Of a DNA stretch of 22,609 bases, positions 1 through 7,478 are shown one piece after another. The notes below the pieces were generated by a model. It made no database searches. It saw only the letters and a program-made list of their open reading frames with translations, and was not told where the DNA came from. Origin of the DNA: an uncultured Spirochaetia bacterium (GTDB lineage: Bacteria; Spirochaetota; UBA4802; JAGODF01); contig CALCJG010000141.1 of the NCBI GenBank assembly GCA_937967705.1, positions 1 through 22,609 on the forward strand, given 5' to 3'. Within the stretch, counting starts at the first letter, position 1. Every line of letters begins with the position of its first letter. The position numbers were made by a program, and so were the translations under genes.

Positions 1-600
1 TTCTTCGATCAGGTTTTCATCGTGGGCGGTTTTCACTACGAGGATCTCAGGAACCATGTCCAGGAGAAAGGCCTGGCCAACGTGAGGGTGCTGGAAAATC
101 CGGACTATCTCAAGGGGAACATCTTCACCCTCATGACCGCCCTGAAGGAGTTCCGGGGTGATTCCTTCCTGATCACGAACGTGGATCATATCTACCCCCG
201 CGTGATGTTCGAGCAGATGAGGAAGTCCCTGAGCGGCATTCGCGCCATGTGCGATTTCGACCGCACCCTGACCGATGACGATATGAAAATAAAACTCCGC
301 AGGGACGGCCGATGCATAGAGCTCATCAGCAAGCAGCTCAAGGAGTTCGACTGCGGCTATATCGGCATGACCTATGTGGACGCCTCGCATGAGAGCATCT
401 ACCGCCGGTCGGTGGAAAAGACCCTGGAGAAAGTGGGCGATAAGGCGGTGGCCGAGAACGTGCTGCAGTATCTGGCGGAAAACCCTGATACGGCCCCGCA
501 GATATGCGATCTCTCCCGCATAGGCTGGTACGAGGTGGACACCGTGGAGGATCTCGTGAAGGCCGAAAAGGGACTGATCGCCGACAAAAACTTCCAGTAA
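1..600 (+). CDS. Nucleotidyltransferase, sugar- or phospho-alcohol type (5' end outside window)
   Basis: The frame is open from base 1 and reads FFDQVFIVGG before the first internal GTG at 22, so the true start lies upstream and about 199 C-terminal residues remain. The segment ITNVDHIYP matches the position of the metal-binding Asp in the GT-A-like NTP-transferase fold, and the tail GWYEVDTVEDLVKAEKGL matches the conserved C-terminal (E/D)VDTxEDL of LicC-like phosphocholine and inositol-phosphate cytidylyltransferases. The N-terminal nucleotide-binding loop (GxGxRxxP/K type) is not in the window. Such enzymes activate a phosphorylated alcohol or sugar with an NTP in the cytoplasm, for lipid head groups or surface glycans. 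The substrate cannot be read from this fragment. The gene ends about 40 bases before a strong terminator and converges on the M23 peptidase gene. Family assignment is fairly sure, substrate unsure. Confidence 0.75.
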   Translation, partial: FFDQVFIVGGFHYEDLRNHVQEKGLANVRVLENPDYLKGNIFTLMTALKEFRGDSFLITNVDHIYPRVMFEQMRKSLSGIRAMCDFDRTLTDDDMKIKLRRDGRCIELISKQLKEFDCGYIGMTYVDASHESIYRRSVEKTLEKVGDKAVAENVLQYLAENPDTAPQICDLSRIGWYEVDTVEDLVKAEKGLIADKNFQ

Positions 601-640
601 GCGGCGTGCCGCTTTCCCGGTGCCGTCTTGATCGGGCCAT

Positions 641-672
641 AAAAAAGGGGCTCCCGGGAGCCCCTTTTTTTT
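641..672. terminator. Bidirectional intrinsic terminator
   Basis: Perfect GC stem GGGGCTC/GAGCCCC around CCGG, flanked by a run of A on the left and a run of T on the right. It therefore works as a rho-independent terminator on both strands, for the nucleotidyltransferase gene (plus) and for the yggS-proC-M23 operon (minus). The minus-strand stop codon of the peptidase gene (671-673) lies at its edge. Confidence 0.9.
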
Positions 673-1636
673 ACCAGACGAAGAGTATCGGATCTATGCT
701 GTTGCCGTGACGCTTCACCTCGAAATGAAGATGGGGGCCGGAGGATCGCCCGGTGGAACCCACCTTGCCGATGATTTCCTTCCTCTTCACGTATTCCCCC
801 TCTTTCACGATTATCTCCGAGAGATGGCCGTAAATGGTGATATAACCGTCATTGTGAAGGATGACGATGGTCTTGCCCAGTCCCTCCTTCCAGCCGGTGG
901 AGGAGACCATGCCGTCCCTGGCGGGATGCACGGGGGTTCCCATCTTACCCATGATGTCCAGTCCGCGGTGAAATTCCGTTCCGTGACCTGAGGAGCGGTT
1001 TCCATAGTAGGAGGTATAATATCCCACGAGCGGGGCCTTGAAATGCTTCTTGATGGTGTAGATGCGCTGAATGTTGTTGTTGACTATGACAGGCTGGGCT
1101 TTCCGGTAAAAACCGAAGCGGATGTCGTCGGGAGAGAATATATCAAAGATGCCTGCTCTGTAATCGCCCCGTATCCGGTCGGTATACTCCAGCATCCGGG
1201 CCATCCGCTGGCCGTCAAAAAAGCTGTCCAGCGCCGCCAGGACCCCGTCCTCCCGGGGGATGACGATCTCCAGCCCCTCCGTTCCGTTGAGGGATTCCAG
1301 GAAGGGGTTGGCGGCTATGATCGTGTCGATCCGAACTCCGTTTTGCCGGGCTATGTCCCAGAGGGTTTCGCCTTTTCGTATGCGGTGTATCCTGATGTCC
1401 ACCCCCAGCCGGTGCGGGTAGTTCTTGATCAGGCGGATGTAGTCCTCGCAGGAATGAAAGACGGGAAACCCGTCCTTGAGGGTGTAGCTTTTCGGGTCTA
1501 CGAGGACCCGTTTTTTTATCAGGGCGTTGATGGTGTTTCCGCCCAGGAATATCAGGAGTATCGTGGCAATCAGGGCCCCGATCATTTTTTTGATCTGATC
1601 CATCTGATAGCGGGTTACCGGCCATCCGTTCATCAT
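671..1636 (-). CDS. Membrane-anchored LysM / M23 metallopeptidase
   Basis: A 321-residue envelope protein. Residues about 18-38 form one hydrophobic membrane segment after a short cytoplasmic tail. Residues about 83-127 are a LysM domain (RKGETLWDIARQNGV...IIAANP...LEIVIP), and residues about 215-315 are an M23 (LytM/lysostaphin-like) domain. The zinc ligands are visible as HRGLD (H223, D227) and HLHFE (H302, H304), so it should be an active peptidoglycan endopeptidase, or an activator of amidases if it acts as a regulator. The start ATG overlaps the TGA of proC (ATGA), which implies translational coupling; a second ATG follows directly. It is the last gene of the yggS-proC operon and ends at the bidirectional terminator. 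Family and active-site assignment are confident; the cleaved bond is unknown. Confidence 0.92.
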   Translation of the reverse strand: MMNGWPVTRYQMDQIKKMIGALIATILLIFLGGNTINALIKKRVLVDPKSYTLKDGFPVFHSCEDYIRLIKNYPHRLGVDIRIHRIRKGETLWDIARQNGVRIDTIIAANPFLESLNGTEGLEIVIPREDGVLAALDSFFDGQRMARMLEYTDRIRGDYRAGIFDIFSPDDIRFGFYRKAQPVIVNNNIQRIYTIKKHFKAPLVGYYTSYYGNRSSGHGTEFHRGLDIMGKMGTPVHPARDGMVSSTGWKEGLGKTIVILHNDGYITIYGHLSEIIVKEGEYVKRKEIIGKVGSTGRSSGPHLHFEVKRHGNSIDPILFVW

Positions 1637-2448
1637 TGTTTTCTCCCTAATCTCTCGGATTTCACGGCAGCTGTCTCGATGGCATCCATGACGATCCCCG
1701 AGAAGCCGGCCTTTTCCATGACGTGGACCGCGTCAATGGTGCTTCCTCCGGGGGAGGTGACCCTCCCGCGCAGGGTGATGGGATCTTCCTTGAGCTCCAG
1801 GACCATGGTGGCCGCCCCCAGAAGGGTCTGGGCCGCGAGAAGGAGCGCCTTGTCGCGGGGTATGCCCATCTTGACCCCGCCGTCGGCCATCGCCTGTATC
1901 ATCGTAAATCCGTAGGCAGGGCCGCAGCCCGATACCGCCGTGACGGCATCCATCAGCTTTTCCGGCAGGATGAGGGCCTTCCCCAGGGCCTGAAAGATCA
2001 GTTCCGCCTTTACCAGGGCATCCTCCTGAACGCTCTTGTTGGGCGAGAGAACGGACATTCCCTGCTCCACCAGCGCCGGTGTGTTGGGCATGACCCGTAT
2101 GATCATCTGTTCCGTACCCAGGGCATGTTCCAGGCTTTCCAGGGTTACTCCTGCGGCAATGGAAATGACCACCTTACCCTTTACCCAGTGTTTGATCTCC
2201 TGGGCCAGGGCGAGCACCAGATCGGGCTTGACGGCGATGATGACGATATCGCAAGGCCGGCAGAGTTCCTCCAGGGAAGGGACGGTCCGCACCCCCAGAT
2301 CCCTGCAGAGAGTCTCGGTTTTCCCCTCTTCCCTGTCGTAGCAGTAAATATTGCCGGCAGGCATCTGATCCGATAGCCCCCTTATGAGGGCTTCACCCAT
2401 GTTTCCCGTCCCGATGCAGCCGATGATCTCGTTCTTCAGTTCCAGCAT
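1633..2448 (-). CDS. proC: Pyrroline-5-carboxylate reductase
   Basis: Catalyses the last step of proline synthesis, reduction of 1-pyrroline-5-carboxylate with NAD(P)H. The 271-residue length is normal for the family. The N-terminus has the Rossmann dinucleotide loop GCIGTGNMGEAL (residues 10-21), and a second region reads VKPDLVLALAQEI. The C-terminal half has the family signatures VSGCGPAYGF and VTSPGGSTIDAV. The start ATG lies three bases after the yggS stop, so the two genes are cotranscribed. yggS-proC is a very common pair, which supports the call. Its own stop overlaps the start of the M23 peptidase gene. No odd residues seen. Confidence 0.97.
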   Translation of the reverse strand: MLELKNEIIGCIGTGNMGEALIRGLSDQMPAGNIYCYDREEGKTETLCRDLGVRTVPSLEELCRPCDIVIIAVKPDLVLALAQEIKHWVKGKVVISIAAGVTLESLEHALGTEQMIIRVMPNTPALVEQGMSVLSPNKSVQEDALVKAELIFQALGKALILPEKLMDAVTAVSGCGPAYGFTMIQAMADGGVKMGIPRDKALLLAAQTLLGAATMVLELKEDPITLRGRVTSPGGSTIDAVHVMEKAGFSGIVMDAIETAAVKSERLGRKQ

Positions 2449-2451
2449 CCG

Positions 2452-3132
2452 TTAGATCCGCACTCCGAATATGGCGCTGCCAATTCTGACCAGCGTGGCT
2501 CCTTCCTCCACGGCCATACGGTAATCCGAACTCATGCCCATGGAGAGTTCCTTTAAGGCTATCCCATAAGTTGTGTTGACTTGGCCGAGAAGATCCCTGA
2601 GCAGAATGAAGGATTGCCTGATTCGCAACTCATCCCCCGTCAGTGGCCCTATGGTCATGAGCCCCTGAAGCTCCAGGTTTTTCATCTGCAGGATATCCCC
2701 GCAGAGCCCCGGCGCCGCTTCCGGTTCTATTCCGCTCTTGCTCTCCTCGGCGGAGGTGTTTACCTGCACGAGGACTTTCTGTATCTTGCCGACTTTTTCC
2801 GCTTCCCTGTTGACTGCTTCAGCCGTGCCGGCCTTGTCCAGGGAATGAATCAGATCGAACAGCTTGACGGCCTCCCGGGCCTTGTTCGACTGCAGGTGAC
2901 CCACAAGATGGAAGGTAAAATCTCCCGAAAGGTCCGGTATCTTCAGCCGGGCCTCCTGTATCCGGTTCTCTCCGAAAAGGGTAAGCCCCGACTGGATGGC
3001 GTCCTGTATAACCTGAGAGGGGTGGGTTTTGCTGACGGCAACGATTTGAATTTCTTCCGGACGCCTCCCACAGGCAGCGGCGATCCGGTCTACATCCTTT
3101 CGTACCCTGAGGTAATTTTCCCTTATGCCCAT
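2452..3132 (-). CDS. yggS: YggS family PLP-binding homeostasis protein
   Basis: A 226-residue PLPBP/YggS protein with an alanine-racemase-like TIM-barrel fold. It binds pyridoxal 5'-phosphate and keeps PLP and amino/keto acid pools balanced, with no known enzymatic turnover. The PLP lysine is K35 in AVSKTHP. Other family signatures are GENRIQEA, FHLVGHLQSNKA, VQVNTSAEESKSGI, LSMGMSSDYRMAVEEGATLVRIGSAIFG (the phosphate-binding end, split here by description only). It is the first gene of the yggS-proC-M23 operon. The AT-rich stretch upstream (3133-3258) holds a perfect TTGACA on the minus strand at 3216-3211, but the matching -10 is poor, so I do not annotate a firm promoter there. Confidence 0.96.
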   Translation of the reverse strand: MGIRENYLRVRKDVDRIAAACGRRPEEIQIVAVSKTHPSQVIQDAIQSGLTLFGENRIQEARLKIPDLSGDFTFHLVGHLQSNKAREAVKLFDLIHSLDKAGTAEAVNREAEKVGKIQKVLVQVNTSAEESKSGIEPEAAPGLCGDILQMKNLELQGLMTIGPLTGDELRIRQSFILLRDLLGQVNTTYGIALKELSMGMSSDYRMAVEEGATLVRIGSAIFGVRI

Positions 3133-3258
3133 CCTATTTCATAGACGCCAAATTATTCCATCCTGACGGTATAGTTCAATATCGGCAAGAATGATTCAAA
3201 AACTCAAATTTGTCAAGTCATATTTGTAAAATATGTTCATTTGGTCCAAGCGGACTGC

Positions 3259-4071
3259 TTAACGCATCTCTTCGTAAAGCCCCACGCAGAGGTTTCCATT
3301 GTCCAGCTCGATGATGCCGAATTTATGCTTGGTCTTTTTTCCCCGCTTGTCGGCTATCACATGAATATAGACCCAGGGGGTCTTGCTCTCCATCCCGCAA
3401 TAGGTTATCTTGGCCCTGACCAGGTTGGGGCGGATTACGGAAAGGAAGAGCCGCGCCTTCTCGGCAAAATCCTTGTCCGAGGCCACCGGTTTTTTGTAGG
3501 CACCGTCATGATAGAGGGCCATATACGGATAGGAGGCGCTTTCGGGGGATTCCAGGCTAACGGTAAAGTTGCGGACCACCTCCATATAGGGCTTCGCCTC
3601 GGAAGGAATGTCCCGCTTTTTCTTGGAGGCATGATAAAGAATGGCATCCTGCATCTCCCGGATCAGGCGTTTCAGCTTATAGGGATTCTTCCGGTCCGCC
3701 TTGACCGTCTTGTTGAACACCTCGATCCCCTCATTGACCTCGATGGCCTGAACCGCTATCTTGCCCGCGGAGACGTTCCCCTTTATCAGGTATTCCGCCA
3801 CCTTAAGCTTGGAGATGTCATGGTAGCCCGAACCCAGGGCCTGGGCCTTTTCGTGAAGCGCCACGATGTCCTTCATCATGCTGTCCGCTGTGAGGGCCAT
3901 ACCCCCCCCGGCAGGCAGGAGTTCCTTGAATTTGGCTTCCACATCCGCTTTATAGCTGTCTTCGCCGGTAAAAGGGATCACCGCCACCGTGACCTGGGAA
4001 AAGGCCGGGAGTGCCGTGTAGATGAGGAAAAAGGTAAAACAGAACGTTATGAAGAAGATGGGTTTTTTCAT
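3259..4071 (-). CDS. Exported protein of unknown function, TolB/CsgG-like N-terminal region
   Basis: The start at 4071 was chosen because it is preceded by a GAGGTGA ribosome site and opens a clear signal peptide (MKKPIFFITF..., cleavage near AFS-Q, residue 25). An in-frame ATG at 4146 would place the signal internally. The mature protein begins VTVAVIPFTGEDS, and near residue 90 reads KVAEYLIKGNVS. This arrangement is seen in periplasmic TolB N-terminal, CsgG, LpoB and FlgT-like domains, which open with a VAVxPF strand and later have an 'ADYLITGxV' strand. That likeness is a pattern match, not proof. The C-terminal half (phosphate-, sugar- or protein-binding unclear) has no motif that I recognise. 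It is 270 residues, lies downstream of the PP2C phosphatase gene on the same strand with a gap of about 170 bases, and probably acts in the periplasm. Confidence 0.75.
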   Translation of the reverse strand: MKKPIFFITFCFTFFLIYTALPAFSQVTVAVIPFTGEDSYKADVEAKFKELLPAGGGMALTADSMMKDIVALHEKAQALGSGYHDISKLKVAEYLIKGNVSAGKIAVQAIEVNEGIEVFNKTVKADRKNPYKLKRLIREMQDAILYHASKKKRDIPSEAKPYMEVVRNFTVSLESPESASYPYMALYHDGAYKKPVASDKDFAEKARLFLSVIRPNLVRAKITYCGMESKTPWVYIHVIADKRGKKTKHKFGIIELDNGNLCVGLYEEMR

Positions 4072-4243
4072 GGGTTCACCTCGTAATTGTTCTTTTTGTC
4101 GAAAAACCGCCTTTTTGACCCCCCTTGCCTGGAGGCAACCCGGCAAAAGGGATTTCCTTCCTGAAGGGTTTTCCCATATTCCAGTCTAGGATGGGCATCA
4201 TCAGGGACGGATGTCAAGAAATAACCAGAAAAGTAAGCGGAGT

Positions 4244-5581
4244 TTATTGCTCTCCGGGCAGGGGGATGATGTCCAGGCTTATAAAGGCCATGTCGTCCTC
4301 CTGGGTTTCGCCGCCCCGGGAGGAGGCATGTTCCCCCAGAGCTGAGAGAATTTGCTCACAGAAGTCTTGCAGGGGCAGGTGGTATCCTCTCCGGCACATC
4401 TCCCTGAGGAGGGGTTCAAATTCCTCCCCGGAGCGGTTGCGGGCCTCCGTCAGGCCGTCGGTGTAGAGGAATAAACGATCCCCTTCCTGGAGATCATATC
4501 GTATCTCTTCGAAGACGGGTTCCTCCAGCAGTCCGAGGAATTTTCCCGAGGGCTTGAGGAGGGTTATTTCCCCCCGCTTTCGGTGTATGAGATAGGCGGG
4601 AGTATGCCCGGCGCAGGAGGCAGTAAGAGTTCCTTCCTCAAGATCGAAATAGCAGTAGAAGGCGGTCACAAAATTGCCCGCCAGCTGGTCCATGAGGTTC
4701 TGGTTAATCTCCCGGAGGACGGCGGAGGGGGATGCCATGTGTTCCCATACATAGGGGCTCTTGAAGGCCATCTTGACCATGCTGGTGATGAAGGCCGCCG
4801 GGACGCCGTGGCCCGAGGCGTCGGTGATGATGACGCCGAAATGTCTCCTCCCGTCCGAGGGAAGGAGGAAATCGTAGTAATCACCCCCCACCTCCTTTAT
4901 GGGGAGATAGCGCGCCTCCACGGCGATCCCTGGAAAGTCCGGGAGCCTTCGAGGCAGGAAGTTGCGCTGAATCTTTTCCGCCATGCGGAGGTCTTCCTCT
5001 ATGATGCTGTTTTTTCGTTTGAGGTCGGTATAAAGCCGCATGTTTTCCACCGCCCGGGCCACGATGGAGGTGCGCCGCCGGATCAGCTCCTTCTCGAATT
5101 CCGAGAGGGGCATGGGGCCGCCGTAATTATGGAAGCGCATGGTTCCCAGCACCCGGTCTTCCAGCCGGATGGGAAGATAATAGAGGCTGGTGATGCCGTA
5201 GTTGACGAGCATCTCCCGGTCAGGGCCTGTAAACTCATCCAGGCGGATTTCCGGCAGATGGATCTCGATGTTCTCCCGGGCCACGCGGCAGGCCCAGTCG
5301 GGGCTGGTTTTTACATCGTAACGCCGGGCATAGACCCGGTCGAGGTAATCCTCCGAGAGGCGGGATTTAGGGGATATCTGCTCATGCCGGATACGGTGAA
5401 GACGCATGTAGCCGTCGGTGTCGATGAAGGCGAAGTTGCAGCCGTCGAACTGCACCCGGCGGCGCAGGGTGCCGATGATCTGGTCGAGGAAGCTGTCGAA
5501 ATCCATATCCAGGCGGATCTGATCGTTGAGCTCGGTGAGTATCTCCAGCTCGTTTTTCAGCAGTTCCAGCTCCGTTTTCAT
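4244..5581 (-). CDS. GAF domain - PP2C (RsbU/SpoIIE) serine phosphatase
   Basis: A 445-residue cytoplasmic signalling phosphatase. Residues 1-30 look like a short coiled coil, about 20-185 a GAF sensor domain, 190-210 a linker helix (AEKIQRNFLPRRLPD, the usual 'IQxxLLP' lead-in), and 215-440 a PP2C-type phosphatase. Metal-binding acidic residues are visible in EVGGDYYDF (D234), TDASGHGVPAA (D254), LYTDGLTEA (D375) and EDDMAF (D429/D430), so it should be active. Family members dephosphorylate anti-sigma-factor antagonists in partner-switching networks; no such partner lies in the window. The start at 5581 was chosen because upstream in-frame sequence to 5671 is proline-rich and runs into the repeat block; a GGGAAGG site lies about 12 bases before this ATG. 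The ligand of the GAF domain is unknown. Confidence 0.93.
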   Translation of the reverse strand: MKTELELLKNELEILTELNDQIRLDMDFDSFLDQIIGTLRRRVQFDGCNFAFIDTDGYMRLHRIRHEQISPKSRLSEDYLDRVYARRYDVKTSPDWACRVARENIEIHLPEIRLDEFTGPDREMLVNYGITSLYYLPIRLEDRVLGTMRFHNYGGPMPLSEFEKELIRRRTSIVARAVENMRLYTDLKRKNSIIEEDLRMAEKIQRNFLPRRLPDFPGIAVEARYLPIKEVGGDYYDFLLPSDGRRHFGVIITDASGHGVPAAFITSMVKMAFKSPYVWEHMASPSAVLREINQNLMDQLAGNFVTAFYCYFDLEEGTLTASCAGHTPAYLIHRKRGEITLLKPSGKFLGLLEEPVFEEIRYDLQEGDRLFLYTDGLTEARNRSGEEFEPLLREMCRRGYHLPLQDFCEQILSALGEHASSRGGETQEDDMAFISLDIIPLPGEQ

Positions 5582-5633
5582 GGTTTTTTCGAACCTTCCC
5601 GGAGTTTGCAGACCGCCGCAGGGGGGCCAAGGA

Positions 5634-5887
5634 GGGGGCTCTGACCCCTGCTGTTGCAAAAAGGGCAGCAATATGCCCGTTGGAGGGGGCGAATTCCCTT
5701 TAATGAGGTAATACGGTTAAATGGCATGGGTCTGCTCCGTCCTGAGATGGGGGCTCTGACCCCTTTTTTCGGGGTCAGAGATTAAAAATCCTGCTGTTCT
5801 AGGGAATACTGCCGGTTATGATACGTCAACCCTTTGCAGCGTTAAGATTATGTAAAAAAATCATTGACAGGGGGGAAGGGTCAGAGC
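5634..5887. repeat. Dispersed GGGGTCAGAG repeats, one pair forming a hairpin
   Basis: The motif CTCTGACCCC occurs at 5639-5648 (as GCTCTGACCCC), again at 5754-5763, and its inverse GGGGTCAGAG at 5771-5780. A further GGGTCAGAGC lies at 5878-5887. The pair at 5754-5780 makes a perfect 10-base stem with a TTTTTTC loop. Two of the copies share the longer string GGGGGCTCTGACCCCT. This resembles the short palindromic elements mobilised by REP-associated (Y1) transposases in several phyla, which is an inference from memory of such motifs. No transposase gene is present in the window. Confidence 0.6.
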
Positions 5888-5893
5888 AGTGTC

Positions 5894-5911
5894 AAGTCGG
5901 CCGGCCGGCTT
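5894..5911. promoter_or_regulatory. Candidate TetR operator (imperfect palindrome)
   Basis: An 18-base palindrome, AAGTCGGCC-GGCCGGCTT, with eight of nine positions paired, ends 35 bases before the tetR start. TetR regulators usually bind such palindromes next to their own gene. A possible -10 (TATAAG, 5911-5916) abuts it. The high CCGG content could also be coincidence, so this is tentative. Confidence 0.3.
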
Positions 5912-5946
5912 ATAAGGTCCGGTCACTACTCCTTCGGCAGGACAGG

Positions 5947-6555
5947 ATGAATGTAAAAACTGCTGACAGCCGATCTAGAATCATCGAAGCGGCCCGCACC
6001 GTGGTCTCCCGCATGGGTGTGGACGGCACGACCCTGCAGATGGTGGCTGATGCGGCGGGCATCAGCAAAGGGGCCCTCTACTACTACTACAAGACCAAAG
6101 ACGACATCCTCTACGACATCATGGAGCGGGACAATGCGGAATCCTACCGTGTGGCGCGGGAGCTGGCCCGGGGGGATTTCAACCGGGAGGAAGTCGTCCG
6201 CGAAATTGCCGCGGGGGTGCTGGGCCGCATCCGGGATGATGAGAAGAACCGCCTCAATCTCCATCTGGAGGGGGAAGCCCTGCAGGGCAATCAGAAGATG
6301 AAGGAGCGGTACCGCAACAAGTACGGCGAATGGCTGGGCAACGTGGAAACGGTCTTCTGCCGCCTGATGGGGGTGGAAAAGGGGCCCCGGTCGCGGCTCC
6401 TGGCCTCCTTTACCCTGGGGGCCATCGAGGGGATGTGCCTGCAGAAGATAATGATGGGGGAATGGCCCGCCGGGGAGGAGGAGCTTCGGGAGTTTGTAGA
6501 GCTTCTGCTCCGGGGGGAAAACGTCAATCTGGAACACTGGTTGTCGGGGGAGTGA
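5947..6555 (+). CDS. TetR/AcrR family transcriptional regulator
   Basis: A 202-residue regulator. Residues about 8-55 form the TetR helix-turn-helix domain: RSRIIEAARTVVSRMGVDGTTL followed by VADAAGISKGALYYYYKTKDDIL, in which the recognition helix ends in the usual YYYYKTKDDLL-like run. The C-terminal 140 residues are the variable ligand domain. The start at 5947 was chosen because TetR proteins begin shortly before the first helix and an AGGACAGG stretch precedes the ATG; the longer in-frame start at 5818 would add 43 non-TetR-like residues. It precedes the enoyl-CoA isomerase-like and acyl-CoA ligase genes on the same strand, so an acyl-CoA or fatty acid effector is likely, by analogy with FadR/PsrA-like TetR members. 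That is an inference only. Confidence 0.92.
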   Translation: MNVKTADSRSRIIEAARTVVSRMGVDGTTLQMVADAAGISKGALYYYYKTKDDILYDIMERDNAESYRVARELARGDFNREEVVREIAAGVLGRIRDDEKNRLNLHLEGEALQGNQKMKERYRNKYGEWLGNVETVFCRLMGVEKGPRSRLLASFTLGAIEGMCLQKIMMGEWPAGEEELREFVELLLRGENVNLEHWLSGE

Positions 6556-6611
6556 TATCCCCATGACCGGATATAAATCAAGTTAATCACATTATTAAAA
6601 GGAGAGGAACC

Positions 6612-7379
6612 ATGATAAATCAGAGGGTCGAGGACGGCATACTCATCGCCGAATTCAACAACGGGAAATTCAACGACATCGACAAGGAAACCCTGCTTCA
6701 TATCAAGGATGCGGTTCAGAAGGTCAATACCGACGATTCCCTGAAGGGACTCATTTTTACAGGAGCCGGAAGAGCCTTCTGCTCGGGTTTCAGCCTGCCC
6801 ATGTTTCTGGGCTTCAAGGACCTGGCGGAAACCGTCAAGTTCTTCGAGGAGTATACAGAACCCATCTTTATGGATCTCTTTATGTGCCGCAAACCGGTTG
6901 TATCCGCCATCAACGGGGCGGCGATGGCCGGCGGTGTGATCCTGGCGATGGCTACGGATTACCGCATCGCGAAAAATCATCCCAAGATACAGCTGGGAAT
7001 GACAGAGATCAAGATAGGTCTGGGCCTCTCGATCGTGCAGACCGAGATCATGCGCTTCGGCCTCAACAGCGACCGTACCTACCGGGATGTGATGTTCAAC
7101 GGCGAGCGTTACGGCGTGGAAAAGGCGCTGGAGATGGGTATCGTGGACGAACTGGCGGACGAGGAAAACCTGATGCCCCGAGCCAAGCAGATCGTTACCC
7201 TCTGGTGGGACAACCCGGGCAAGGCCTTTTCGCTGCTGAAGGAATCCCAGCGCATACCGACCCTTGACCGGATGAAACATTATCTGGCATCCAACCGCTG
7301 GAGAGAGGCCCTTAACTGCATGTTCCATCCTGAAACCAGGGCCACCCTGGAATTCGTCAACAAGATGATGCAGGGATAA
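6612..7379 (+). CDS. Crotonase-fold enzyme, probably delta3,delta2-enoyl-CoA isomerase-like
   Basis: A 255-residue enoyl-CoA hydratase/isomerase superfamily protein with a strong ribosome site (AAAAGGAGAGG, ATG at 6612). The two oxyanion-hole segments are GRAFCSGFSL (residues 53-62) and INGAAMAGG (100-108). In classical enoyl-CoA hydratase two Glu residues act as catalysts. Here the first is replaced by Ile (I110 in AGGVILAM), while the second is kept (E132 in LGMTEIKIG). A single Glu at the second position, together with the DYRI and MTE context, is typical of delta3,delta2-enoyl-CoA isomerases that move double bonds in unsaturated acyl-CoAs. It lies between a TetR regulator and an acyl-CoA ligase, which fits a role in unsaturated fatty acid oxidation. 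A different crotonase reaction is possible. Confidence 0.85.
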   Translation: MINQRVEDGILIAEFNNGKFNDIDKETLLHIKDAVQKVNTDDSLKGLIFTGAGRAFCSGFSLPMFLGFKDLAETVKFFEEYTEPIFMDLFMCRKPVVSAINGAAMAGGVILAMATDYRIAKNHPKIQLGMTEIKIGLGLSIVQTEIMRFGLNSDRTYRDVMFNGERYGVEKALEMGIVDELADEENLMPRAKQIVTLWWDNPGKAFSLLKESQRIPTLDRMKHYLASNRWREALNCMFHPETRATLEFVNKMMQG

Positions 7380-7400
7380 GCGGGGATCCATTAAAAGGGC

Positions 7401-7432
7401 GGTACTGCCCTAGTTCTTACCGGGGCAGTACC
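7401..7432. other. Intergenic hairpin between isomerase and ligase genes
   Basis: Perfect 10-base inverted repeat GGTACTGCCC / GGGCAGTACC with a 12-base loop, in the 99-base gap between the two acyl-CoA genes. No T-run follows, so it is not a classical terminator. It may stabilise or process the transcript, or act as a regulator site. The segment GGCAGTA is repeated once more just downstream (7434-7440). Confidence 0.6.
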
Positions 7433-7478
7433 CGGCAGTATCGTACAATCAAACGTAAAGGATTGCAGGGAGGAAGTG

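Larger units (their letters stand above)
5582..5946. other. Gene-poor spacer between divergent phosphatase and TetR genes
   Basis: 365 bases with no convincing gene. In-frame extensions of both flanking genes into it look non-coding. It holds three copies of a GGGGTCAGAG-type motif (listed separately), an imperfect 18-base palindrome at 5894-5911, and a TTGACA at 5864-5869 that is mirrored by TGTCAA at 5890-5895. The promoters of both divergent genes must lie here, but I cannot match a convincing -10 box to any -35 box. Confidence 0.6.

Noticed and set aside
338..640. Minus-strand open frame of 100 codons opposite the nucleotidyltransferase
   Set aside because: Arg/Pro/Ser-rich shadow of the plus-strand gene, no ribosome site, overlaps the coding strand fully.
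3188..3216. Promoter for yggS with perfect TTGACA on the minus strand
   Set aside because: At 17-base spacing the -10 reads CATTCT, matching only three of six positions, so not annotated as a feature.
6291..7391. Long minus-strand open frame (366 codons) opposite the isomerase gene
   Set aside because: Antiphase shadow of a clear crotonase gene; composition rich in His/Gln/Gly and no domain.
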